Origin: Aquimarina sp. MAR_2010_214
GTDB lineage: Bacteria > Bacteroidota > Bacteroidia > Flavobacteriales > Flavobacteriaceae
Assembly: GCF_002846555.1 (NCBI RefSeq)
Contig: NZ_PJMS01000001.1
Span: 3,596,001 to 3,660,000 of the forward strand
Direction of reading: 5' to 3'
DNA length: 64,000 nucleotides
Shown here in pieces: positions 18,154-26,921 of the stretch. The first letter of the stretch is position 1. Every line of letters begins with the position of its first letter. The notes under the pieces were generated by a model, which saw nothing but the letters and a program-made list of their open reading frames with translations, did not search any database and had not been told where the DNA came from. A program made the position numbers and the translations under genes.

Positions 18154-18577
18154 ATGGAAATACGCATTGCCCAACTTAAAGATATAGAAGTATTGATTCC
18201 CACACTTTTGGAGTTAAGGCCAAATTTAAACTGCGTAACTGTAAAACAGAAGCTCATAAATCAACTAGATGAAGGGTATCAAATCGTTTTTATTGGGAAT
18301 GATAAACTTGCTTTTGCTATAGCAGGTTTCAGAACGTTAAATTTTTTCTTTAGTGGTAAAATGCTTTATATTGATCACTTAGTAACGAATTCAAATCATA
18401 AGAGAAATGGATACGCAGGACTATTGTTGGATTGGATTAAAGACTAAGCAAAAAAATAAGTATAACCATGTTTCCTTAGATTCTGGTTTCCAAAGAAAAG
18501 ATGCGTATCGTTTATATTTAAATAAAGGGTTCGAAGTCGAGTCTCTACATTTTGGAAGAAAAGTTGTGGACTTGTAA
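18154..18577 (+). pseudogene. Broken GNAT-family acetyltransferase (in-frame stop plus frameshift)
   Basis: Frame one encodes 97 residues up to TAA at 18445-18447, including HKRNGYAGLLLDWIKD, the acetyl-CoA region. Right after it, one frame over, comes the missing C-terminus: NKYNHVSLDSGFQRKDAY and RLYLNKGFEVESLHF, ending at TAA 18575-18577. Joining them needs both a changed stop codon and an indel; the A7 run at 18450-18456 is the obvious slip site. The whole (~140 residues) would be a normal GNAT. The lesions look recent. Assembly error is possible but two changes are needed. Confidence 0.8.
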
Positions 18578-18680
18578 ATTCTCCTTCATTATAAACTCCT
18601 TAATTTTATACAACTTTCATGTATTAACTTTTTATGATTTTGTTCTAAATATGACCGTAAATCTGTAAAAACGATCTTTT

Positions 18681-18700
18681 TTCGGATATTTTTGTCCGAA
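18681..18700. promoter_or_regulatory. Inverted repeat TTCGGA-N8-TCCGAA around a -7 box
   Basis: TTCGGA (18681-18686) and TCCGAA (18695-18700) flank TATTTTTG at 18687-18694, a TAnnTTTG match. A bound dimer would cover this box. No -33 TTG is visible at normal spacing. It could be an upstream promoter/operator for the histidine kinase 116 bp further on. Confidence 0.3.
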
Positions 18701-18803
18701 TTCCTTTTGGAGATTAATTTTATACCTAAACAATTAGTATATTACCACCTAACTCATTTATTTCTTTTTATGAGTGCAACTACAATGTAAATAAACCTAA
18801 CTT

Positions 18804-18811
18804 TATTTTTG
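18804..18811 (+). promoter_or_regulatory. -7 box (TATTTTTG) almost touching the histidine kinase ATG
   Basis: An exact TAnnTTTG match ends 4 bp before the ATG at 18816. If used, transcription would start at or next to the ATG, giving a leaderless mRNA. No -33 TTG was found. Confidence 0.3.
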
Positions 18812-18815
18812 TGTA

Positions 18816-20705
18816 ATGAATTATATTCATAACCGTATTCTTGCCCTAGTTTTTATTCTTTCAACGTCCCATCTGTATAGTCAGCAGAATTATTTCAAAA
18901 CTCTTGAGAGACAATTTGATAGTATTGAAAACGAGTCATCTGATAAAGCATTGGTACATGCCCGAAAGATGATAAATTATAGTGTAAAATCTAAAAATAG
19001 TACCTATATGGTTAGTAGTTATGTAAAACTAGCCACCGCTTATGAGAATTTAGCGAAGTCAGATTCTGCAGTTGTGTTTTATGACAAAGCTCTTGATATA
19101 AGTAGAACTGTTGATAGTGATACTTTGTTTGCTTTTTCAGTGATAAAAATGAGTCAATTAAATAGTGTACGTGGAGATCAGGAAAGGGTTGTAGAGTTAA
19201 TTTTTGAAGCATTAAAACAAATAGAAAACAACCCAAATCCAAAACAAAAACATGAGTTGTATTATAAACTATCTGAAGTACACAGAGAATTAGGAAGTTT
19301 CGATAAAGCAAAGCATTATCTACAGCTTATCATTGAAGAAACAAAATTAGATCATTTACTAGCAGCTGCTTATAACTCTTTGGGATTAATCCAATATAGT
19401 AATAAGGATTATGATATAGGAAAAGCTAATCTTTTAAAAAGCTTAGAACTGTATAAAAAACAGGAAGATAATTATAATATATGTAGTATGTTGATAAATT
19501 TAGGCGCTATACATTATCAATTAGATGAATATAAAAATGCAAAGGAATATTGGATTGAAGCCCGGAAAACGACCAAAGAATCAGGCTATATGAATTTATA
19601 TAGCATGGTATTGGCTAATTTATCAGCAATATTTCATGAAGAAAAGAATTATGAAGAAGAACTTGTTTATTTAAAAGAATCAGAGAAACTAGCAAAAAAG
19701 ACAGGTAATTATCAAACACTTTCTACAGTAGCAAATAATATGATGTTTGTATACGCTTTACAATCCGATATGAAAAATGTTAGACGATATGTTAAGCGAT
19801 ATAGAAATGCGATTGATAGTTTGTATAAAATAGAACAGAATAAGAAAATATTTGAAATTGAAACCAGATACGAAACTTCAAAAAAAGAATTAGAAATAGC
19901 ACGTCAAAAAGAGTTAGTGCTTACACAAAGAACACATATTGTTATTGCTGTGGTGTTGGTCATATTATTAAGTGTCATATTGTTTATGTATATACAGCGA
20001 TTGAAGAGTCAAAAATTCTTATATGTTAATCAGAAAGAACTAAACGAAGAAAAAGTTAATAATTTATTAGATACACATAAATTACAAAAAATTAGGGCCT
20101 ATGTCGATGGGCAAAATAAAGAACGAGAAAGAATTTCAAAAGATTTACATGATGGCATTGGAGGGAATTTAGCTGCTATCAAAATGCGATTGAATCGTAT
20201 AAAGAATAGGTTGCCTTCAGAGTTAGAACCTATAATTGCTAGTGTAGATTCTACCTATAATGAAATTCGATCTATTTCTCATGATTTAATGCCAAAAAAT
20301 ATTAATCACTTGTATTTCACAGATTTAATGAAAGAACTAGTTGGTTTTTCTACCAGTAAAGATATAGAGTATAAATATTATATTCATCCTGAGAAAAAAC
20401 TAAATAGTATATCAGAAAGTCTACAATTAACAATTTATAGAATTATTCAAGAATTGATAACTAATATAAGTAAGCATGCCCAGGCGACCGAAGTATCCAT
20501 AAATATTGCAATTCATGAAGAAAGTAATATAGTGAATATGATAGTTGAAGATAATGGTAGAGGTTTTAATACTAAAAAAAATAATTCGGGAGTTGGATTA
20601 AGAAGTATAAAACAAAGAATATCAGATAATAATGGGCTTATAAAAATAGATTCTAATTATGGTATTGGTACGGTAATTTGCGTAGAACTTCCGATAAGGA
20701 TGTAA
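18816..20705 (+). CDS. TPR-containing sensor histidine kinase (HisKA_3/NarX-like)
   Basis: A 629-residue two-component sensor. A signal peptide or first helix (to ~23, ending LYSQ) is followed by tetratricopeptide repeats over ~30-350 in the periplasm, a membrane helix around 370-392 (VIAVVLVILLSVILFMY), then a HisKA_3 dimerisation domain with phospho-acceptor H445 in ERISKDLHDGIGGNL. The HATPase_c domain has N-box ELITNISKHA, G1 EDNGRGFN and G2 GVGLRSIKQRI. The expected partner is a LuxR-type response regulator, but none is adjacent. The stop lies 11 bp from the convergent next gene. Confidence 0.92.
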   Translation: MNYIHNRILALVFILSTSHLYSQQNYFKTLERQFDSIENESSDKALVHARKMINYSVKSKNSTYMVSSYVKLATAYENLAKSDSAVVFYDKALDISRTVDSDTLFAFSVIKMSQLNSVRGDQERVVELIFEALKQIENNPNPKQKHELYYKLSEVHRELGSFDKAKHYLQLIIEETKLDHLLAAAYNSLGLIQYSNKDYDIGKANLLKSLELYKKQEDNYNICSMLINLGAIHYQLDEYKNAKEYWIEARKTTKESGYMNLYSMVLANLSAIFHEEKNYEEELVYLKESEKLAKKTGNYQTLSTVANNMMFVYALQSDMKNVRRYVKRYRNAIDSLYKIEQNKKIFEIETRYETSKKELEIARQKELVLTQRTHIVIAVVLVILLSVILFMYIQRLKSQKFLYVNQKELNEEKVNNLLDTHKLQKIRAYVDGQNKERERISKDLHDGIGGNLAAIKMRLNRIKNRLPSELEPIIASVDSTYNEIRSISHDLMPKNINHLYFTDLMKELVGFSTSKDIEYKYYIHPEKKLNSISESLQLTIYRIIQELITNISKHAQATEVSINIAIHEESNIVNMIVEDNGRGFNTKKNNSGVGLRSIKQRISDNNGLIKIDSNYGIGTVICVELPIRM

Positions 20706-20716
20706 GTATAGTTAAA

Positions 20717-21091
20717 TTATTGAATAATATCCAACACATTAACTCTGGCAATAGAATCACAATTTTCAATAAGCATGCTAATATTTTTTTCTTTAACAGA
20801 ACCTTCAATGAAATAGATTTTGCAGGAATCTAGTTTGGTATTACTTTTAGAAAAACTTACATCTCCATTTGTTAATAATAAAGCAATATCCACAGTGTCT
20901 ATTTGGTATTTCAACATGTTGTCTGATGCTTGTTCAGAAAAAGTTTTTTTCTTTATTCTGATGTTTTTAAGAACCCTAGCCGAAGGACCATAATCACAGG
21001 AAGCTTTTTTTCCACCCAAAAAGAAAAATAAAAGAATAAGACCGATGGCAAACCCACCTAAGTAATAAAATAATCGTTGTGCTAATTTCAT
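20717..21091 (-). CDS. Small membrane-anchored protein, DUF4258-like
   Basis: A 124-residue protein with one N-terminal hydrophobic helix (YYLGGFAIGLILLFFFLGGK) and then a soluble region beginning SCDYGPSARVLKNIRIKK. That signature and its place downstream of alanine dehydrogenase recall the flavobacterial DUF4258-type family. Three later Cys/Asp-rich strands follow (DSCKIYFIEGSVK, ENCDSIARV). No function is known. It is in the same direction as ald, with a ~100-bp gap. Confidence 0.6.
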   Translation of the reverse strand: MKLAQRLFYYLGGFAIGLILLFFFLGGKKASCDYGPSARVLKNIRIKKKTFSEQASDNMLKYQIDTVDIALLLTNGDVSFSKSNTKLDSCKIYFIEGSVKEKNISMLIENCDSIARVNVLDIIQ

Positions 21092-21192
21092 AAACAGAAT
21101 GCAATATTATGATGCCAAAAGTAAGTAAAGTTTTAAAGAATCATACTCTTATGAGTTGCAAAGTTTACTGTAAAAAAAGTAGCACATAAATG

Positions 21193-22395
21193 CTATAAAA
21201 TTAATAGGTTTATATCTCTATAAGAAAGGTCAAACCAATCAGCAATAGGTTTGCTGGTCAAAATTCCATGATAAAAATATAATCCATTCTTAAGTCCACG
21301 ATCAAAGCGTACGGCATTTTCTATTCCTCCTTCATCACCAATTTGTAATAAATAAGGTGTAAAGATATTGCTTATCGATAATGAAGATGTTCTGGCATAT
21401 CGAGAAGGGATGTTGGGTACGCAATAATGTATAACCCCATGTTTTTCAAAAGTAGGGTGGTCGTGAGAAGTAACTTCACTTGTTTCAAAACATCCGCCCA
21501 TGTCTATACTTACATCAATAATTACTGATCCCTGTTTCATAGCTTCTACCATTGTTTCTGTAACTAAAATCGGAGCACGATTTTTTCCTCTTATAGCTCC
21601 AATTACCACATCACAACGGCGTAGCGCTTTTAATAGATTTTTTGGTTGAATAGTGGATGTGTATAACGGCCTGCCTACATTAGTTTGTATACAACGAAGT
21701 TTGGTAATAGAGTTGTCAAAGACCTTTACATTTGCACCTAGCCCAATAGCCGAACGTGCAGCAAACTCGCCAACAGTACCTGCGCCAAGAATAACAACTT
21801 CTACAGGAGGTACACCACTAATATTACCCATCATTAATCCTGACCCCAGAGTTGTAACACTACTCATCAATTCTGAAGCAATGAGTACTGCTGCTGTTCC
21901 TGCAATCTCGCTAAGTGCTCTTACAGCAGGATAGGCACCATCAATATCTCGAATAAACTCAAAACCAAGAGCTGTAATTCTTTTTTTTGCAAGTCCTTGA
22001 AAATATTCTTTAGACTGTGTTTTAAGTTGTAGCGCAGAAATTAATACAGTTTGCGGATTTATATATTCAAGCTCTTCTAAAGAAGGTGGTTCTACTTTTA
22101 GGATAATCGGACATCCAAAAACTTTTCTTTTGTCATTAGTGATTTCTGCACCTGCTTCACTATAATCTCTATCGGTAAAACTAGCTCCAATACCAGCATT
22201 GGTTTCTAATAAAACTCTATGACCATGTGCTGTTAATGCAGCTACAGCATCTGGTGTAAGGCATACTCGCTTTTCTTGATAGTGGGTTTCTTTTGGGATT
22301 CCAATAAAAAGTTTTCCTTTTTTGCGGGCTACTTCGATCATTTCCTCCTGTGGTAGCAGCTGCTCTTTAGTAAAAGGAGATTTTGGTGTACTCAT
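21193..22395 (-). CDS. ald: Alanine dehydrogenase
   Basis: A 400-residue NAD-dependent enzyme of the alanine dehydrogenase/PNT N-terminal-domain family, interconverting L-alanine and pyruvate plus ammonia. Motifs: FIGIPKETHYQEKRVCLTPD (N-terminal substrate lobe), VVILGAGTVGEFAARSA (Rossmann GxGxxG) and SVIIDVSIDMGGCFETSE near the catalytic site. Length fits the ~400-residue Bacteroidota form. It follows tsaE and porX on the same strand (95 bp from tsaE), an order I recall in many flavobacteria. Confidence 0.88.
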   Translation of the reverse strand: MSTPKSPFTKEQLLPQEEMIEVARKKGKLFIGIPKETHYQEKRVCLTPDAVAALTAHGHRVLLETNAGIGASFTDRDYSEAGAEITNDKRKVFGCPIILKVEPPSLEELEYINPQTVLISALQLKTQSKEYFQGLAKKRITALGFEFIRDIDGAYPAVRALSEIAGTAAVLIASELMSSVTTLGSGLMMGNISGVPPVEVVILGAGTVGEFAARSAIGLGANVKVFDNSITKLRCIQTNVGRPLYTSTIQPKNLLKALRRCDVVIGAIRGKNRAPILVTETMVEAMKQGSVIIDVSIDMGGCFETSEVTSHDHPTFEKHGVIHYCVPNIPSRYARTSSLSISNIFTPYLLQIGDEGGIENAVRFDRGLKNGLYFYHGILTSKPIADWFDLSYRDINLLIL

Positions 22396-22490
22396 TTGCG
22401 TGAAATTCTGTAACTCAAATTACGAATAAAAATGCCAAGAAAACAAATAGGATTACTTATTTGATAATATAAATTCAATAATCAATATTT

Positions 22491-22892
22491 CTAGAACGAG
22501 AGAACCCGCTTTTTATCATCAAGTAAATCGATAGTGATAGTAACACAGTTTTCTGGCAATAATCTGTTAACTTTTTTTGGCCATTCTATAAAAACCCATG
22601 CATCAGAATCTAAATACTCTTCAAATCCTATTTGATACGCTTCTTCTTCTTCTTTTATTCTATAAAAATCAAAATGATATACTAAACCTTCTTTACTTTC
22701 ATATTCATTTACCAATGAATAGGTTGGACTGGAGATAATATCTTTTACCCCCAGATGTTTACATATTTCTTTTATCAAAGTAGTTTTTCCAACTGCCATT
22801 TCTGCATCAAAGAGAATTATTTTGCTCGTTACATTCGAGATTATTTTTTCTGCTACATCAGGAAGATCCTGCAAGGTATATTCTATTGTCAT
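22491..22892 (-). CDS. tsaE: tRNA threonylcarbamoyladenosine biosynthesis ATPase TsaE
   Basis: A 133-residue P-loop ATPase that works with TsaB and TsaD to place t6A at position 37 of ANN-decoding tRNAs. The Walker A is EMAVGKTTL, lacking the usual leading Gly, but the rest is standard: SSPTYSLVNEY, HFDFYRIK and the C-terminal WVFIEWPKKVNRLLP. Length is normal. It begins 50 bp after porX on the same strand. Confidence 0.93.
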   Translation of the reverse strand: MTIEYTLQDLPDVAEKIISNVTSKIILFDAEMAVGKTTLIKEICKHLGVKDIISSPTYSLVNEYESKEGLVYHFDFYRIKEEEEAYQIGFEEYLDSDAWVFIEWPKKVNRLLPENCVTITIDLLDDKKRVLSF

Positions 22893-22942
22893 TTCAATAA
22901 TTCTATTCTATAAATCCAAAATACGCTACAAAAACTTTAAAG

Positions 22943-24496
22943 TTATCTAGGATTTAATACTATAAAAGGAATGATCATTTCTTCTAACGAAACGCCACCA
23001 TGTTGGTATGTGTTTCTATAATACCCAACATAATGATTATAGTTATTGGGATATGCAAAGAAATAATCTCCTTTTGCAAAAATAAAAGAACTACTCATAT
23101 TTATAGATGGTAAATGTACAGTTTTTGGGTTTGTGGCTTCCAAAACTTCTTTTCTTTCATAAGTAAGGCTTTTTCCTGTCTTATATCGAAGATTAAGACT
23201 TGTATTTTTATCACCTATCACTTTAGAAGGATTTTTTACATTTATCGTACCATGGTCTGTGGTTATAAGTAATTTGAACCCTAGTTGTTGCGCTTGCTGG
23301 ATCATTTCTAGTAAAGGAGAGTTTTTAAACCAACTTTGAGTCAAAGATCTATATGATTTGTCGTTTGAGGCAAGTTCTTTAATAACTTCCATTTCCGTTT
23401 TGCTATGAGAAAGCATATCCACAAAATTGTATACTACGACTGTTAAGTCATTGTCTTTTAGTCCTTTGAAATTTGCAGCTAAAGTTTTTCCTGATCTTTC
23501 ATTAGTGATTTTATAATATTCATGTTTGATATCCATGCCCAATCGTTTTAATTGTGCAGTTAGAAAATCATTCTCATGCATGTTTTTTCCTCCTTCATCT
23601 GTATCGTCTAACCAGAGATCAGGATGCATTTTTTTCATTTCAGAAGGCATAAGCCCAGAAAAAATTGAATTCCTGGCATATTGTGTTGCTGTTGGCAGAA
23701 TACTGCAATATGAAACTTCTTGTTCTTTTTTGTAATAATTATTTATAATAGGCTCAAAAGCTTTCCATTGGTCATACCGTAGATTATCAATTACAACCAA
23801 AAGAGTGGATTGTTTTTTGCTAATTTCGGGTACTACTTTTTCTCTAAATAGAGTGTGAGACATTATTGGAGCTTCGTTTTTTTTATCAAACCAATCGGGA
23901 TAATTTTTATCGATAAATTTGCAAAATTGAGAATTAGCTTCCACTTTTTGTGATTCCAAAATTTCGAACATCCCGGTATCTTCAATATTCTCTAGTTGTA
24001 ATTCCCAGTAAATTAGTCTCTGATATAAATCAGACCACTCTTCATAAGAATTTACCATAGCCATATCCATAGCTATTTTTCTAAACTCCTGTTGATAGTT
24101 GGCTGTGGTTTTTTCTGAAACCAAACGAGAATTATCCAAATTCTTCTTTAAACTTAGAAGTATTTGATTTGGATTAACTGGTTTAATAAGATAATCAGCG
24201 ATCTTACTACCAATTGCCTCTTCCATGATATATTCCTCTTCACTTTTGGTAATCATTACTACAGGAATACTATCTTCTTTTTCCTTAATTTCTGATAATG
24301 TCTCTATTCCAGAAAGACCAGGCATGTTTTCATCCAAAAAAATGATATCAAAATTATCATCATCTATTATATCTAATGCTTCAGTACCACTTTGGCATTT
24401 TGTAACATCATAATTTTTCTGTTCCAAAAATAATATATGTGGTTTAAGCAAATCAATCTCATCATCAACCCAAAGTATCTTTATTTTACTCATCAA
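22943..24496 (-). CDS. porX: PorX: T9SS two-component response regulator with PglZ domain
   Basis: A 517-residue protein. Residues 3-125 are a CheY-like receiver with acidic pocket DDE (11-13), phospho-acceptor D55 in FLDENMPG, and K107 (LIKP). After a helical linker, residues ~205-515 form a PglZ/alkaline-phosphatase-like domain (VVIDNLRYDQWKAFEPII, LITTDHGTINV, HGGVSLEEMIIPF). PorX, phosphorylated by PorY, controls type IX secretion genes through the sigma factor SigP in Porphyromonas. The second Met (24493) may be the true start. Two T9SS cargo proteins in this window (6263 and 51094) would depend on this pathway. Confidence 0.93.
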   Translation of the reverse strand: MMSKIKILWVDDEIDLLKPHILFLEQKNYDVTKCQSGTEALDIIDDDNFDIIFLDENMPGLSGIETLSEIKEKEDSIPVVMITKSEEEYIMEEAIGSKIADYLIKPVNPNQILLSLKKNLDNSRLVSEKTTANYQQEFRKIAMDMAMVNSYEEWSDLYQRLIYWELQLENIEDTGMFEILESQKVEANSQFCKFIDKNYPDWFDKKNEAPIMSHTLFREKVVPEISKKQSTLLVVIDNLRYDQWKAFEPIINNYYKKEQEVSYCSILPTATQYARNSIFSGLMPSEMKKMHPDLWLDDTDEGGKNMHENDFLTAQLKRLGMDIKHEYYKITNERSGKTLAANFKGLKDNDLTVVVYNFVDMLSHSKTEMEVIKELASNDKSYRSLTQSWFKNSPLLEMIQQAQQLGFKLLITTDHGTINVKNPSKVIGDKNTSLNLRYKTGKSLTYERKEVLEATNPKTVHLPSINMSSSFIFAKGDYFFAYPNNYNHYVGYYRNTYQHGGVSLEEMIIPFIVLNPR

Positions 24497-24608
24497 TTTT
24501 TATTTTTTTTATTTATAAACTTAATATATAGCCTATTTATTCACGTTACTAAGAAAACTTTAATAATTTAAATTCATTTTGAAATGTTTTATATGCCTAG
24601 CATATATG

Positions 24609-24616
24609 TATATTTG
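24609..24616 (+). promoter_or_regulatory. -7 box (TATATTTG) for the HD hydrolase gene
   Basis: An exact TAnnTTTG match 22 bp before the preferred TTG start at 24639. It lies inside the longer frame that opens at 24579, which argues against that upstream start. Confidence 0.4.
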
Positions 24617-24638
24617 CTTCCGTAAATGCAAGATAAAC

Positions 24639-25868
24639 TTGAAAAAAAGAAATAAGCTTAAAATATTAAACGACCCAATTTACGGTTTTATTACGATACC
24701 TAATGAACTAATTTTTGATCTAATCGAACATAGGTATTTTCAGAGGTTACGTCGTATATCTCAGATGGGACTCTCATATTTGGTATATCCGGGAGCACAT
24801 CATACAAGATTTCACCATGCTTTAGGATGTATGCATCTTATGCAAAAAGCTGTGAGAGTTCTTGGTTTTAAGGGAGTTAATATTTCTGAAGAAGAAGAAG
24901 AAGCTCTTTATGTAGCCATCTTATTACATGATATTGGGCATGGTCCTTTTTCTCATGCGATGGAACACAGTATCGTTAATGAGGTGAATCATGAATCAAT
25001 TTCTCTTATGTTTATGGAGAAAATTAATGAAGAATTTAACGGTAGTTTAACGCTGGCAATTCAGATTTTTAAAGGAGAATATCATCGTAATTTTTTACAT
25101 CAGTTGATTTCGAGTCAATTAGATATGGATCGTTTAGATTACCTGAAACGAGACAGTTTTTATACCGGTGTAGCCGAAGGAAACATCAATAGTGAACGCT
25201 TGATTACGATGCTTACCGTAGTAGATGATGAATTGGTGGTAGAGGAAAAAGGGATTTATTCTGTTGAGAAATTTTTGCTAGCAAGACGTTTGATGTATTG
25301 GCAGGTATATCTTCATAAAACAAGTTTGGTAGCAGAGAATTTATTAATTAGAGTATTGAAAAGAGCTAAAGAATTAGTAGAAACTGGAGTGACACTAAAA
25401 GCTAGTGAAGCATTAACATTTTTTCTCGAAAATAAGATAACAGCAAAAAACTTTACTTCTGAAGTTTTGGAAACATTTTCTAGGTTAGATGATTACGATA
25501 TTATTTCTGCAATGAAAGAATGGTCTCGTTCAGAAGATTTTGTTCTAAGTATGTTGTCATCAATGATTATTGACAGGGATCTTTTGAAAATAAAAGTTAA
25601 AAAGAAACCTTTTCAGAGTCATAAAAAAGAAAATCATATCGAAAAATTCAAGAAACAATATAAAATTTCTGACGAAGAAGCTCGTTATTTTATTTTTGAA
25701 GGGACTATTTCTAACCAAGCATATCACCTTAATAAACAGAATATAAATATTTTATATAAGTCAAAAAAAATTATAGATGTAGTTAAAGCTACTGATGAGT
25801 TTAATCTTGAAGCCCTATCAAAACCAGTAACCAAATATTTTATGTGCTATCCAAAGCACAAACATTAA
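24639..25868 (+). CDS. HD-domain phosphohydrolase (dGTPase/SAMHD1-like)
   Basis: About 409 residues. The HD metal site is visible: HHTRFHHALGCMHL, then LLHDIGHGPFSHAME, and later SSQLDMDRLDYLKRDSFYTG, the characteristic Asp-containing segment. Homologues hydrolyse dNTPs or related nucleotides; the exact substrate is unknown. The frame is open from TTG 24579, but the first 20 residues are unlike the family and a promoter box lies inside them. I prefer TTG at 24639, giving (M)KKRNKLKILNDPIYGFI. It is immediately upstream of the lpxD operon with a 24-bp gap. Confidence 0.9.
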   Translation: MKKRNKLKILNDPIYGFITIPNELIFDLIEHRYFQRLRRISQMGLSYLVYPGAHHTRFHHALGCMHLMQKAVRVLGFKGVNISEEEEEALYVAILLHDIGHGPFSHAMEHSIVNEVNHESISLMFMEKINEEFNGSLTLAIQIFKGEYHRNFLHQLISSQLDMDRLDYLKRDSFYTGVAEGNINSERLITMLTVVDDELVVEEKGIYSVEKFLLARRLMYWQVYLHKTSLVAENLLIRVLKRAKELVETGVTLKASEALTFFLENKITAKNFTSEVLETFSRLDDYDIISAMKEWSRSEDFVLSMLSSMIIDRDLLKIKVKKKPFQSHKKENHIEKFKKQYKISDEEARYFIFEGTISNQAYHLNKQNINILYKSKKIIDVVKATDEFNLEALSKPVTKYFMCYPKHKH

Positions 25869-25879
25869 CACATTTTTTA

Positions 25880-25887
25880 TACTTTTG
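25880..25887 (+). promoter_or_regulatory. -7 box (TACTTTTG) abutting the lpxD start
   Basis: An exact TAnnTTTG match ending 5 bp before the lpxD ATG at 25893. Its use would give a leaderless lipid A operon transcript. No -33 TTG is visible. Confidence 0.35.
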
Positions 25888-25892
25888 CTAGA

Positions 25893-26921
25893 ATGATTTT
25901 TACAGCCACACAAATTGCGGGTATTTTGAACGGAGAAATCGAAGGGGATGAAACCGTTGAAGTATCCAAACTAGCTAAAATTGAGGAAGGAACTAAAGGT
26001 TCGTTAACCTTTTTGTCAAATCCTAAATACACCCAATATATCTATTCTACTGATGCATCAATAACGATCGTAGATAAAAGCTTTGAGGCAGAGTCCGAAA
26101 TTAAAACAACTCTTATTAGAGTAGATGATGCATATAAAGCTTTTTCCCAATTGCTAGAGTATTATAATATGGTAAAGATGAATAAAGCAGGAATAGAACA
26201 ACCGAGTTTTATTTCTGAAACTGCATCTTTTGGAGAAAATATTTATTTTGGTGCATTTTCTTATATAGGAGATAATGCTAAAATTGGTGAAAATGCTAAG
26301 ATTTTTCCTAATGTGTATATTGGAGATAATGTAACAATTGGTGATAATGTAATTGTTTTTGCCGGAGCAAAAATATATTCGGAAACCATAATTGGAAATG
26401 ACTGTGTAATTCATAGCGGAGCTATAGTAGGAGCAGATGGTTTTGGATTTACACCAAATGAAAAAGGAGAATATAGTAAAGTACCCCAAACAGGTAATGT
26501 TGTAATAGAAAATAATGTCGATGTAGGAGCCGGTACAACGATTGATAGAGCTACACTAGGATCTACAATCATTCGTACAGGAGTAAAACTAGACAATCAA
26601 ATACAAATTGCTCATAATGTAGAAATAGGAGAACATACAGCAATTGCTGCTCAGACAGGGATCGCAGGATCTACCAAAATAGGTAAACATTGCTTGATTG
26701 GTGGACAAGTAGGTATTGCGGGTCACCTTGTTATTGGTAATAATGTAAGAATTCAAGCGCAATCAGGTATAGGAAGAAATATAAAAGATGGAGAAGCTAT
26801 TCAAGGTTCTCCCGCTTTAGGATATTCTGACTTTAATAAATCTTATGTGCATTTTAAAAATCTTCCCAAAATAGTGGATAGAGTATACAAACTAGAGAAA
26901 AAGACAAACAACAATGAGTAA
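25893..26921 (+). CDS. lpxD: UDP-3-O-(3-hydroxyacyl)glucosamine N-acyltransferase
   Basis: A 342-residue LpxD, third committed step of lipid A synthesis (N-acylation of UDP-3-O-acylglucosamine from acyl-ACP). An N-terminal uridine-binding domain (residues 1-100) precedes a left-handed beta-helix of hexapeptide repeats ([26 protein letters not shown]). The catalytic His is in [13 protein letters not shown]. The C-terminal helix pair [10 protein letters not shown] is typical. It overlaps lpxC-fabZ by 8 bp (translational coupling). A second, more divergent lpxD-like gene occurs in the same operon at 29747. Confidence 0.95.
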   Translation: MIFTATQIAGILNGEIEGDETVEVSKLAKIEEGTKGSLTFLSNPKYTQYIYSTDASITIVDKSFEAESEIKTTLIRVDDAYKAFSQLLEYYNMVKMNKAGIEQPSFISETASFGENIYFGAFSYIGDNAKIGENAKIFPNVYIGDNVTIGDNVIVFAGAKIYSETIIGNDCVIHSGAIVGADGFGFTPNEKGEYSKVPQTGNVVIENNVDVGAGTTIDRATLGSTIIRTGVKLDNQIQIAHNVEIGEHTAIAAQTGIAGSTKIGKHCLIGGQVGIAGHLVIGNNVRIQAQSGIGRNIKDGEAIQGSPALGYSDFNKSYVHFKNLPKIVDRVYKLEKKTNNNE

